Assembly (NCBI RefSeq): GCF_007997075.1
Contig: NZ_VORS01000014.1
Location: 1-32,780 of the forward strand
Direction: 5' to 3'
Length of the DNA stretch: 32,780 nucleotides
Source of the DNA: Polaribacter sp. IC073
GTDB taxonomy: Bacteria > Bacteroidota > Bacteroidia > Flavobacteriales > Flavobacteriaceae
Below the pieces are notes generated by a model. That model was not told the DNA's origin. It saw only the letters and a list, made by a program, of their open reading frames with translations, and ran no database searches. Of this stretch, positions 8,682-16,518 are shown piece by piece. The position numbers and the translations under genes were made by a program. Numbering within the stretch: position 1 is the first letter of the stretch; every line of letters starts with the position of its first letter.

Positions 8682-9167
8682 ATGATAAAAGCAGAAAAAA
8701 GAATCGAGAAAAAAGAGGTTTTAAAATTTATTTTAGAAAAAAGAAACACACTGTTCCTGTCTCTTTTTTCTTGTTTCTTTCTTCTAGTCTTAACTTCTTG
8801 TTCATCAGAAAAAGGAGATCCAGATAGATTTAAACATGGCGTTTTTGAAATTCCGGCTGGAGAAGGTTATAGCAAAACTACAATTACCAGAATAGACAGT
8901 CTTCAGATTGAAGAATATGACAAAATTATAAGTATTTCTAACGATAGTCTATCCGAAGAAAAAAGGATAAAACATATTGATACGTTATATATCAAATGGA
9001 AAAATAATTTCTTTTATTCTTTAAAAATGAAATCGCCTAAAAAACAGCTAGATAAAGACGCTATTTATGTACAAATTACTAAAATAACAGATGATTCTTA
9101 TGATTTTTCAGCAAAAATAGGTTTTAGTAAATTTCTTACAGACGGTACAATTTATAAAGTAAAATAA
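8682..9167 (+). CDS. Putative lipoprotein of unknown function
   Basis: The product has 161 residues. The N-terminus is unusually long and charged (about 22 residues rich in K and E) before a hydrophobic core (LFLSLFSCFFLLV). A lipobox LTSC follows, with C40 as the lipidated cysteine. No later Met is available, so the long N-region seems real. The mature part (about 120 residues) has no domain I recognise. It is alternating polar and hydrophobic, suggesting a beta-rich fold. The ATG follows the purB stop by one base and the stop precedes the TerC ATG by one base, so the three are almost certainly co-transcribed. Confidence 0.8.
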   Translation: MIKAEKRIEKKEVLKFILEKRNTLFLSLFSCFFLLVLTSCSSEKGDPDRFKHGVFEIPAGEGYSKTTITRIDSLQIEEYDKIISISNDSLSEEKRIKHIDTLYIKWKNNFFYSLKMKSPKKQLDKDAIYVQITKITDDSYDFSAKIGFSKFLTDGTIYKVK

Positions 9168-9168
9168 C

Positions 9169-9933
9169 ATGGAAATTTTTCTACATGCAGATACTTGGGT
9201 TGCGTTATTAACACTAACTTTTTTAGAAATAATTTTAGGAATAGATAATATTATTTTTATCTCTATTTCTGCAAATAAGTTACCCGAGAAGCAAGTAAGA
9301 AAAGCAACGCTTTTAGGGTTGGCTTTGGCAATGATTACAAGAATTATACTGCTGTTTGGTGTGTCTTATTTAATCGCTTTAAAAGATCCTTTTTTTAGCA
9401 TTGACATTGGTTGGTTTAAGACCGGTTTAACGGGCCAAAGTATTATTTTGTTTCTTGGTGGTCTTTTCCTATTATACAAAAGTACCAAAGAAATTCGTCA
9501 GAAAGTAGAACACACCAACGAAGAAGAAATCTTAAAATCACCAAAAGTCATTTCGTTTTCAAGTGTTATTATTCAGATTATATTAATTGATATTGTCTTT
9601 TCTTTTGATAGTATATTAACTGCGGTTGGTATGACAAACGGAATTGAAGGCGCTTTAATTATTATGATTATTGCTGTTATTGTGTCAATTTTAGTGATGA
9701 TGATTTTTTCAACCCCAATTAGTAGTTTTGTAAATAAAAATCCGACCATACAAATGTTGGCACTGTCTTTCTTAATTTTAATTGGCTTTATGCTAATTAC
9801 AGAAGGCGCACATTTATCGCACACAGCATTTTTTAACAAAACTGTAGGAGCAATTCCAAAAGGTTATTTGTATTTTGCCATTGCGTTCTCTTTAGGAGTA
9901 GAAATGCTAAATTTAAAAATTAGAAAAAAATAA
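9169..9933 (+). CDS. TerC family integral membrane protein
   Basis: This 254-residue protein has about seven membrane segments. The acidic intramembrane residues conserved in the TerC family are in two repeated motifs: E20 with GIDN (D26, N27) and D141 with FSFDS (D147). Family members have been linked to manganese export or metal supply to exported enzymes, and to tellurite resistance; none of these is proved here. It has no tellurite-operon neighbours. It sits between a lipoprotein gene and a His/Cys-rich exported protein, with a metal-type TonB receptor further on, which favours a role in metal handling. Confidence 0.9.
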   Translation: MEIFLHADTWVALLTLTFLEIILGIDNIIFISISANKLPEKQVRKATLLGLALAMITRIILLFGVSYLIALKDPFFSIDIGWFKTGLTGQSIILFLGGLFLLYKSTKEIRQKVEHTNEEEILKSPKVISFSSVIIQIILIDIVFSFDSILTAVGMTNGIEGALIIMIIAVIVSILVMMIFSTPISSFVNKNPTIQMLALSFLILIGFMLITEGAHLSHTAFFNKTVGAIPKGYLYFAIAFSLGVEMLNLKIRKK

Positions 9934-9937
9934 TTTT

Positions 9938-10258
9938 ATCAAACAGTTTAAGATACATATCAGCTTCTTTTTCTTTTTATTATTGATGATTCCTGCATCA
10001 ATACAAATTATGCATGCTTTTGAAAATCACGAGCATACCATTTGTACTTCTTTAGTTGAAAATCATTTTCATGAAGACAATGCAGATTGTGATGAACTTC
10101 ACAAACAACTTACTGTATTCTCCGTAGCATTTTCATCTAATTTTGATGTAATTCCTACTCATTTTTACAGCACTATTTTTATTGATAAATCTCAAAAATT
10201 TAAAGACTTTTATCACTCGGAGCAATCTTCTCGAGGCCCACCATTTTTTACTATTTAA
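9938..10258 (+). CDS. Small exported His/Cys-rich protein, non-AUG start
   Basis: The reading frame is open from within the end of the TerC gene. A convincing signal peptide begins IKQFKIHISFFFFLLLMIP. Nothing in frame upstream of that sequence is an ATG. The best-placed start is ATC 9938, four bases after the TerC stop, giving 106 residues. TTG 9983 or ATG 9986 would cut off most of the signal peptide. The mature part is rich in H and C (HAFENHEHTIC, ENHFHEDNADCDELH) and ends with RGPPFF. Small Bacteroidota proteins with such a His/Cys region and a C-terminal R-[AG]-P-P often precede TonB-dependent receptors (family recollection, unverified). A periplasmic metal-binding role is inferred from composition and from the receptor that follows. 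Confidence 0.65.
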   Translation: MKQFKIHISFFFFLLLMIPASIQIMHAFENHEHTICTSLVENHFHEDNADCDELHKQLTVFSVAFSSNFDVIPTHFYSTIFIDKSQKFKDFYHSEQSSRGPPFFTI

Positions 10259-10272
10259 AACAGTTACATTAG

Positions 10273-10346
10273 TACGAATACCTTCCATAAATTTCGGAAA
10301 ATAAAATGATTTCTTATAATTAGAGGTTGTTTATGCGGCATTCGTA
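10273..10346 (+). promoter_or_regulatory. Inverted repeat in the leader of the TonB receptor gene
   Basis: TACGAATACC (10273-10282) and GGCATTCGTA (10337-10346) pair at nine of ten positions across a 54-base interval. They end 37 bases before the receptor ATG. They could be a long-range RNA stem or two half-sites. No known riboswitch consensus or Zur box was recognised. Confidence 0.3.
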
Positions 10347-10383
10347 GGACTCAAATTTTTTATTCAATAGTAAAATAATACCA

Positions 10384-12621
10384 ATGAAAACATACATAAA
10401 ACTGCTATTTATAATGGCAATTGCTTCTGTAAATGCACAAAATAGTATTTCCGGAAAAATAACAGACACGCATAATAATGCATTAATAGGTGTAGAAATC
10501 TACGCACAAGAACTTCATAAAGGAACCGTTACAAAAGGTGATGGATCTTATGAATTGAAAAACGTTCCTAATGGAAAAATTAAACTAATCTTTAGATACT
10601 TAGGTTATAAAACAATATCTAAAAATTTAGTCATCGCTTCAGATAACCTAACTTTAAACTTTCAATTAGAAGAAACTTTTTATGAAATAGATGAAATTAT
10701 TGTTTCTACTCCATTTAATAAGTTACAGTCAGAAAATGTTATGAAAGTAGAACGTCTTTCTGCGAAATCTATTCAAAAATTAGGTGCAACGACATTGTCA
10801 GAAGGACTTGTAAATATAGCAGGAGTTTCGCAAGTTTCTACAGGGACTTCCATAGGAAAACCAGTAATAAGAGGTTTAAGCGGCAACAGAGTTTTAGTCT
10901 ATACACAAGGTATTCGTTTAGAAAATCAACAATTTGGTGGCGAACATGGTTTGGGAATTAATGATGCAGGAATTAGCTCTGTAGAAGTTATTAAAGGGCC
11001 TGCTTCTTTACTCTATGGCTCAGATGCTTTGGGTGGTGTTTTATATTTGAATCCAGAAAAATTTGCTTCAGAAAATAACACAGAAGCAACAATTAGTCAG
11101 CGTTATTTTAGCAATACATTAGGTACAAATACTTCTGTAGGCGTAAAATCTTCTTTAGAAAATTGGAAGTTTTTAGCTAGAGGAACCTATGCAAATCATT
11201 CAGATTATAAAATTCCGACTAAAGAAAGAGTTACAAATACACGTTTTAATGAGAAGGATTTTAAAACAGGAGTAGCCTATTCTAAGAATAAATTTACTTC
11301 AGAAATTCGATACAATTACAACAGATCTAACTTGGGATTAACTGAAGGGATTGGAGAACAATCTACAAGTAATTCACTTTTAGAACCTTTTCAAACAATA
11401 GACAATCATATTTTAAGTTCTCACAATCATTTCTTTTTAGGCGATTCTAAATTAGATATCGATTTAGGGTATACTTTTAATGACAGACAAGAATTTGAAG
11501 AACATGAAGACCTCGATGCGCATGAAGGTGACGAGCAAGCTGCATTAAGAATGAAATTGAAAACATTTTCTTACAACGCAAAATATCATTTCCCCAAAGT
11601 TGGTGCCATAGAAATTTTATCTGGAGTACAAGGTTTGCATCAAACAAATACAAATTTTGGAGAAGAATTGCTAATTCCAAATGCTACTATAAACGACTTT
11701 GGAATTTTTACCACTGCCAATTATTCTTGGAATAAAAATACTTTACAAGCAGGAATTCGTTTCGACAATAGACAAATTACCACAGAAAAACATGAAATTA
11801 TACATGATGGTGATGTGCATGTTTTTGAAGCCATTGATAAATCTTACAATAGTTTTACAACCTCTTTGGGACTAAAAACTTCCGTATCCGAAGAAATTAC
11901 TGCACGAATTAATCTTGCTTCTGGTTTTAGAGCCCCCAATTTGGCTGAATTAACTTCTAACGGAGTGCATCATGGAACCAACAGGTTTGAAAAAGGAAAC
12001 AACAATTTACAGAACGAAAAAAATATTCAAATTGATGTTTCTTTAGCATATAAAACAGCACATTTTGAATTATTTGCTAACGGATTCTACAATCACATAA
12101 ACGATTATATTTTTATTGCACCAACTAATGAGATTGAAGATGGTGAGCAGGTGTATTCTTATATTCAAGAAAACGCTAAATTATATGGTGGGGAATTCGG
12201 ATTTCATTTACACCCACATCCGCAAGATTGGTTGCACTTAGAAAGTACTTTTGAAATGGTTATTGGAAAACAAGAAAATGGCAACTACTTGCCGCTAATT
12301 CCTTCAAATACTTGGAGAAACACCCTTAGAACTGAGTTTAATGATAAAGAATGGTTACAACAAGGATATTCATCTTTGACTTTAGAAAGCACTTTCTCAC
12401 AAAACAATGTAAGTAATTTTGAAACTTCTACAGGTAATTATAACCTCTTAAATTTTGCTTTTGGTGGTGATATTCATTTAAAAAACATGAGCTTTTCAAC
12501 GTCATTATCTGTAAATAATTTATTGAATAAAGAATATGTAAATCATTTGTCTCGTTTAAAGAGCGACGGTATTTTAAATCAAGGAAGAAATATTGTTTTA
12601 GGTGTTAATTTTACGATTTAA
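10384..12621 (+). CDS. TonB-dependent receptor, probable metal (zinc-type) uptake
   Basis: This 745-residue outer-membrane receptor has a signal peptide ending at NAQ19. A carboxypeptidase-regulatory-like domain (about 20-105, ISGKITDTHNNALIGVEI) is followed by a plug domain (about 115-225, PVIRGLSGNRVLVYTQGIR and VIKGPASLLYGSDALGGV). A 22-strand-type barrel ends in aromatic-rich strands (NLLNKEYVNHLSR, ILGVNFTI-like end). A barrel loop at 370-385 is dense in E, H and D (EFEEHEDLDAHEGDEQ). Such loops are characteristic of zinc receptors of the ZnuD type, so zinc or another divalent metal is the likely ligand. It follows the His/Cys-rich protein by 125 bases and is closed by a terminator. Confidence 0.9.
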   Translation: MKTYIKLLFIMAIASVNAQNSISGKITDTHNNALIGVEIYAQELHKGTVTKGDGSYELKNVPNGKIKLIFRYLGYKTISKNLVIASDNLTLNFQLEETFYEIDEIIVSTPFNKLQSENVMKVERLSAKSIQKLGATTLSEGLVNIAGVSQVSTGTSIGKPVIRGLSGNRVLVYTQGIRLENQQFGGEHGLGINDAGISSVEVIKGPASLLYGSDALGGVLYLNPEKFASENNTEATISQRYFSNTLGTNTSVGVKSSLENWKFLARGTYANHSDYKIPTKERVTNTRFNEKDFKTGVAYSKNKFTSEIRYNYNRSNLGLTEGIGEQSTSNSLLEPFQTIDNHILSSHNHFFLGDSKLDIDLGYTFNDRQEFEEHEDLDAHEGDEQAALRMKLKTFSYNAKYHFPKVGAIEILSGVQGLHQTNTNFGEELLIPNATINDFGIFTTANYSWNKNTLQAGIRFDNRQITTEKHEIIHDGDVHVFEAIDKSYNSFTTSLGLKTSVSEEITARINLASGFRAPNLAELTSNGVHHGTNRFEKGNNNLQNEKNIQIDVSLAYKTAHFELFANGFYNHINDYIFIAPTNEIEDGEQVYSYIQENAKLYGGEFGFHLHPHPQDWLHLESTFEMVIGKQENGNYLPLIPSNTWRNTLRTEFNDKEWLQQGYSSLTLESTFSQNNVSNFETSTGNYNLLNFAFGGDIHLKNMSFSTSLSVNNLLNKEYVNHLSRLKSDGILNQGRNIVLGVNFTI

Positions 12622-12643
12622 AAAAATATCATTCAAAAATTAT

Positions 12644-12677
12644 AAAAAAAGTATTACTTAATTGTAATGCTTTTTTT
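12644..12677 (+). terminator. Intrinsic terminator after the TonB receptor
   Basis: A7-GTATTAC, a 6-base loop, then GTAATGC-T7. The stem is complete with one G-U pair and both strands carry a T run, so it could work in both directions. The last base overlaps the -7 box of the next gene. Confidence 0.8.
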
Positions 12678-12684
12678 ACTTTTG
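12677..12684 (+). promoter_or_regulatory. Bacteroidota -7 promoter box for the CDP-alcohol transferase gene
   Basis: TACTTTTG is an exact TAnnTTTG match directly after the terminator T run. It implies a leader of about 65 bases before ATG 12755. Confidence 0.5.
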
Positions 12685-12726
12685 TTGTAAATTAATAGGA
12701 TGCTGTTTTAGAACTTATAAAGTGAT

Positions 12727-12754
12727 AAAAATGCTCAAAATCAATAGCATTTTT
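12727..12754 (+). promoter_or_regulatory. Hairpin abutting the start of the CDP-alcohol transferase gene
   Basis: AAAAATGCT (12727-12735) and AGCATTTTT (12746-12754) are perfect complements across a 10-base loop. The right arm ends one base before ATG 12755, so an mRNA stem would bury the ribosome binding region. It also contains an alternative in-frame ATG at 12731. Confidence 0.45.
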
Positions 12755-13519
12755 ATGTCTAAATTGCCAAAAGAATATCAGTTTATAGACTTGTCAGATT
12801 ATGGCAGACCCATAGCAAGAATCATTGCAAACTCATTAAAATCTACTAGATTTACTCCTGTAGATATTACCATCGCTTTTATTATTTCTGGTTTAATTGG
12901 TGTGTATTTTATTATTGAAGGTTATTATTGGGCAGCAGCTTTTTTCTTAATTTTTAAATCGATTTTAGATGCTGCAGATGGCGAACTCGCTAGAATAAAA
13001 AAAACACCTTCTTATACTGGTAGGTTTTTAGATTCTGTTTCAGACATTATATTAAACTTTATTATTATAATTACTATTTGGCAATTAACCGATGTTAGTT
13101 TAACGCTCGCTTTGTTAGCATTCTTCGGAATTCAATTACAAGGAACTTTGTATAACTATTATTACGTTATTCTTAGAAATAGATTTGATGGAGATACTAC
13201 AAGCAGAGTTTTTGAAGATGAAACACCCATTGCGTTATTAGGAGAAAAACAAAAAAACGTGAATATTTTGTTCTTCATTTACAAAGTGTTATATGGCATT
13301 TTCGATAAAATAATATATGCTTTAGACAGAAGTGCATCCGAAGGAAAACCTTTTCCTAATTGGTTAATGACCTTAGTTTCTACCTTTGGTTTGGGCTTTC
13401 AACTCTTAATTATAAGTGTTCTTTTAGTCCTCAATTTAAAAGAATTTATCATTCCTTTTTTTATAGGATATTCTGTGTTAATTTTCGTATTTATTTTTAT
13501 ACGCAAAGCTTTTTACTAA
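12755..13519 (+). CDS. CDP-alcohol phosphatidyltransferase family protein
   Basis: This integral membrane enzyme moves a phosphoalcohol between a CDP-activated donor and an acceptor alcohol. The full family signature D-x2-D-G-x2-A-R-x8-G-x3-D-x3-D is present: D72, D75, G76, A79, R80, G89, D93, D97 (ILDAADGELAR, then GRFLDSVSD). About six hydrophobic segments are visible. The product has 254 residues from ATG 12755, which I prefer over GTG 12722 or ATG 12731 because MSKLPKEYQFIDL looks like the natural beginning. The alcohol substrate cannot be told; phospholipid synthesis (PS, PG or a related lipid) is possible. The stop codon overlaps that of the convergent MFS gene by four bases. Confidence 0.9.
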   Translation: MSKLPKEYQFIDLSDYGRPIARIIANSLKSTRFTPVDITIAFIISGLIGVYFIIEGYYWAAAFFLIFKSILDAADGELARIKKTPSYTGRFLDSVSDIILNFIIIITIWQLTDVSLTLALLAFFGIQLQGTLYNYYYVILRNRFDGDTTSRVFEDETPIALLGEKQKNVNILFFIYKVLYGIFDKIIYALDRSASEGKPFPNWLMTLVSTFGLGFQLLIISVLLVLNLKEFIIPFFIGYSVLIFVFIFIRKAFY

Positions 13520-14892
13520 TGCACGTGCTCTGTGCTTTTTAAGCGGCTTAGAACAATTAAAGCAGCTACAAAAAATAATCCCAAAGAAAGCACACTCCAT
13601 TGCATAGAATCTGTTAAATAGATTAAGAAACCAAAAACAAAAGTTCCTAATACAATGGCTATTTTCTCTGTAACGTCATAAAAACTGAAATAGGTTGCGT
13701 TGTCTTGCGTTTTTGGTAATAATTTAGAATATGTAGAACGGGTTAAAGATTGTATTGCTCCTAAAACCAAACCTAACAATCCGCCTAAAGCGTAAAAATA
13801 ATACGCTACATTAGGCAATTCTTTTTCCAACATAAAAGCAGATAGACAAACTAAAATCCATATAAAAAGTGTAATTTTTATTGCCTTAAAGTTTCCGTAT
13901 TTCTTAGAAACATTTGAAAAAATATAGGCTCCTAAAATAGCTACAAACTGAATTAATAAAACGGTAACAATTAAATTAGTAGTTCCTAAACCTAATTCTG
14001 AAGAACCAAAAATAGTGGCCAATAAAATAATGGTTTGTACGCCAACACTTAGTAAGAAAAAGGCTAATAAAAAGTTCTTTAAAGTTGGGTATTGCTTTAA
14101 CTCGTCCCAAACTTTTTTTAATTCTTTAAAACCTTTCCATATAAAATCTTTATCTGCCTTTCTATTAAAACTATTATTGGGTAATTTTTTAAAAGTTACC
14201 TGTGCAAAACCAATCCACCACAGACCAACCATCACAAAAGAAATTCTCATTGCTTTTAAAGATGCTATATTTTTTGCACTTTCTGTTGCTTTTGCAATTT
14301 CGACTTCACTTCCGTTTGCTAAAATTGTATCAGAAATACTTAAATCGAAACCAAATGTTTCTGGTGCTAAAATCATTCCTAAACATAACAACAATAATAT
14401 AATAGAACCAATATACCCGTAAATAAAGCCTTTGGCACTCGCGGCATCTTGTTGCTCTGGATGCGCCACTTCTGGTAAGTATGAATTGTAAAAAACAATA
14501 CTAGACCAAAAACCAATACTTGCTAAAATTGTACAAATTATACCAACCCAAGCGGTGTTTAAATCTTCGAAAAAATACATAGCCATTACAGACAAACCAC
14601 CTAACCAACAAAAAAACTTCATGAACTTAAGTTTATTTCCAGTGTAATCTGCAATACCAGATAAAATTGGCGACATAAATGCTACTACTAAAAAAGAAAA
14701 AGAAAGTGCATAACTGTATAAAGTGTCTGCATGATTCCATTTCATTCCTAAGAAAACAACCGTTTTGTCTTCTGTTATTGCAGCATAAAAGAGCGGAAAA
14801 ACAGCGGTACTAATTACTAAAGAGTACACTGAGTTTGCCCAATCGTAAAATGCCCAAGCGTTTATTAATTTTGTATCTCCAATTTTTAACAT
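13516..14892 (-). CDS. MFS transporter, UMF1 (Atg22-like) family
   Basis: The 458-residue protein has about twelve membrane segments. The N-terminus WAFYDWANSVYSLVISTAVFP and the later STYSKLLP(K) region are typical of the UMF1/Atg22 branch of the major facilitator superfamily. Its fungal relatives export amino acids from the vacuole, while bacterial substrates are unknown. The central loop after helix 6 is polar, with a short K/N-rich segment. The gene starts 16 bases past a strong terminator that ends the upstream protease gene, yet no clear TAnnTTTG box is visible. Its promoter is therefore unresolved, or it depends on read-through. The 3' end overlaps the convergent lipid-synthesis gene by four bases. 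Confidence 0.88.
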   Translation of the reverse strand: MLKIGDTKLINAWAFYDWANSVYSLVISTAVFPLFYAAITEDKTVVFLGMKWNHADTLYSYALSFSFLVVAFMSPILSGIADYTGNKLKFMKFFCWLGGLSVMAMYFFEDLNTAWVGIICTILASIGFWSSIVFYNSYLPEVAHPEQQDAASAKGFIYGYIGSIILLLLCLGMILAPETFGFDLSISDTILANGSEVEIAKATESAKNIASLKAMRISFVMVGLWWIGFAQVTFKKLPNNSFNRKADKDFIWKGFKELKKVWDELKQYPTLKNFLLAFFLLSVGVQTIILLATIFGSSELGLGTTNLIVTVLLIQFVAILGAYIFSNVSKKYGNFKAIKITLFIWILVCLSAFMLEKELPNVAYYFYALGGLLGLVLGAIQSLTRSTYSKLLPKTQDNATYFSFYDVTEKIAIVLGTFVFGFLIYLTDSMQWSVLSLGLFFVAALIVLSRLKSTEHVH

Positions 14893-14907
14893 AGAATTAT
14901 TTTAAAT

Positions 14908-14938
14908 AAAAATGCCGTTCAATGGTTGTTGAACGGCA
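14908..14938 (-). terminator. Intrinsic terminator after the M48 protease gene
   Basis: TGCCGTTCAA and TTGAACGGCA form a perfect 10-bp stem around TGGTTG. On the minus strand it is followed by five T and an AT-rich stretch. It lies 27 bases past the M48 stop. Confidence 0.85.
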
Positions 14939-14964
14939 CACAATATAGTAAAAGTTTTTACTAC

Positions 14965-15786
14965 TTATTTAAAATTAGAGTTTGCGACTCCATTAAATTT
15001 TGCGGCATATTTTTTAGCTGTTGGTAAATAGCTTCTTAAATCTTGAATTCTAGAAGCATTTGATGGGTGTGTACTTAAAATTTCTGGTTGAGAACTACCC
15101 CCAGAATTTTGACTCATTCTTACCCAAACTTCTGCAGCTTCTCTGCCATCATAACCTGCCATAATCATAAAAACTAGACCTAATCTATCTGCTTCTTGCT
15201 CATGTACTCTACTAAACTTTAGCATTCCTAGGCCAGAACCTACGCCAAAAGCAGTATTCCATAATTGTTGAGATTCTGAACTGCTACCAGAAGTTCCTAA
15301 AGCAACTAGTAAACCACCAATTTGTTGACCATAAGAATTTGTCATTCTTTCTTGCCCATGTTTTGCAAATGCGTGTGCAACCTCATGCCCCATAACTGCG
15401 GCAACCCCATCTTCATTTGCGCAAATTGGCATGATCCCTGTATAAAAAACAACTTTCCCTCCTGGCATGCACCAAGCATTTATTGTTTTATCGTCTACTA
15501 AATTAAATTCCCATTTGTAAGCATTTGCTTCTGAAGTCATATTATTTGCTCTCATAAATCGATCTACAGCTCCTGCTATATTTTTTCCAACACTTTTAAC
15601 TTGGTTTGTCATTTCTCTATTAGTAGACAATTTATTTTCTGCTAAAAACCCTTTATATTGTGCAAAACTTGCTGGCAAAACTTGTGCATCGCTCACTAAA
15701 TTCACTCTACTTCTTCCTGTAATTGGTACTTTACTACATTCAGAAAAAAGCAATACCGTTACTAATAAAATGACTAATTTTTTCAT
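14965..15786 (-). CDS. M48 family metalloprotease, envelope lipoprotein
   Basis: This 273-residue zinc protease of the M48 (BepA/LoiP-like) type probably degrades misfolded envelope proteins. The zinc motif is HEVAH (134-138), with the third ligand E196 in ExxAD (EQEAD). The conserved NAWCMPGGKVVFYTGI (103-118) is present. The N-terminus looks like a lipoprotein signal with C17, but the residues before it are FSEC. Glutamate at -1 is unusual for a lipobox, where G, A or S is expected. The part after the C17 (KVPITGRSR) matches other family members. Downstream is a strong terminator. Confidence 0.92.
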   Translation of the reverse strand: MKKLVILLVTVLLFSECSKVPITGRSRVNLVSDAQVLPASFAQYKGFLAENKLSTNREMTNQVKSVGKNIAGAVDRFMRANNMTSEANAYKWEFNLVDDKTINAWCMPGGKVVFYTGIMPICANEDGVAAVMGHEVAHAFAKHGQERMTNSYGQQIGGLLVALGTSGSSSESQQLWNTAFGVGSGLGMLKFSRVHEQEADRLGLVFMIMAGYDGREAAEVWVRMSQNSGGSSQPEILSTHPSNASRIQDLRSYLPTAKKYAAKFNGVANSNFK

Positions 15787-15991
15787 ATTTATTGATTTGT
15801 TATATTTATATATTTTGTAGGTAGCAATTTATAGTTTTTATCAATACGATATGTGCTATATCCGTTTTTTAAATAACTGAAAAGAAAATATATAAATTTG
15901 ATTCGTATAAAATAACACTAATTTTCTGTAAGTCTTAAAATTAAAAAACGTCTAAAAAAATGAGATTTAAACTATAATAAAAAAAATACAA

Positions 15992-16471
15992 ATGAATAAA
16001 ATATACTCCCTATTAATGATGGTTTTATTAGTAAGTTGTTCTGGTAAAGCACAAAATACATCCAAAGAAAATAAAAAGTATAAAGTTAATAAGACAAATG
16101 CAGAATGGAAAAAGGAATTAACTAATAAACAATATTATGTATTGCGAGAAGCCGGTACAGAAAGAGCCTTTACGAGTCCGTTTAATCAAAGTGAAAAAGC
16201 AGGAACTTTTGTTTGTGCAGCATGTAAAACACCTTTGTATGAATCTAAATATAAATTTGATTCGGGAAGTGGTTGGCCATCATTTGATAGAGCTATCAAG
16301 GAAAATGTAGAATTAGATATAGATTATAAAATTGGCTATGCAAGAACAGAGCTAAAATGCAATACATGTGGTGGTCATTTAGGGCATTCATTTGATGATG
16401 GCCCTCAAAAAACTACAGGAAAACGTCATTGCATAAACGGTGCTGCTTTAACCTTTATTCCTCAAAAATAG
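15992..16471 (+). CDS. msrB: Peptide-methionine (R)-S-oxide reductase, lipoprotein form
   Basis: MsrB reduces the R form of methionine sulfoxide in damaged proteins. The zinc-binding pairs are C75/C78 (CAAC) and C123/C126 (CNTC). The catalytic cysteine is C147 in GKRHCINGAALTF. The SGSGWPSF and GHLGHSFDDG motifs are intact. The first 16 residues are a lipoprotein signal with LVSC (C16), placing the enzyme in the envelope, where it would repair oxidised periplasmic or surface proteins. The length (159 residues) is normal for one MsrB domain plus a signal. It precedes the YfcC-type carrier gene by 47 bases. Confidence 0.96.
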   Translation: MNKIYSLLMMVLLVSCSGKAQNTSKENKKYKVNKTNAEWKKELTNKQYYVLREAGTERAFTSPFNQSEKAGTFVCAACKTPLYESKYKFDSGSGWPSFDRAIKENVELDIDYKIGYARTELKCNTCGGHLGHSFDDGPQKTTGKRHCINGAALTFIPQK

Positions 16472-16496
16472 ACAGACAAATTCATTAAAAGAGTAC

Positions 16497-16518
16497 CTTT
16501 ATATTTTTAAATATAAAG
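16497..16518 (+). promoter_or_regulatory. Perfect palindrome abutting the YfcC-type start codon
   Basis: CTTTATATTT-TT-AAATATAAAG is a perfect 10-bp inverted repeat with a 2-base centre. It ends exactly one base before ATG 16519. It would cover the ribosome binding region or act as an operator. It is not followed by a T run, so it is not a terminator. Confidence 0.45.

Noticed and set aside
9169..9933. Tellurite-resistance cluster based on the TerC-family gene
   Set aside because: No other ter genes are present and the family name does not imply tellurite resistance.
13516..13519. Four-base overlaps of convergent stop codons (also at 22452-22455)
   Set aside because: Sharing TTAA or CTAA between two stops is common in compact AT-rich genomes.
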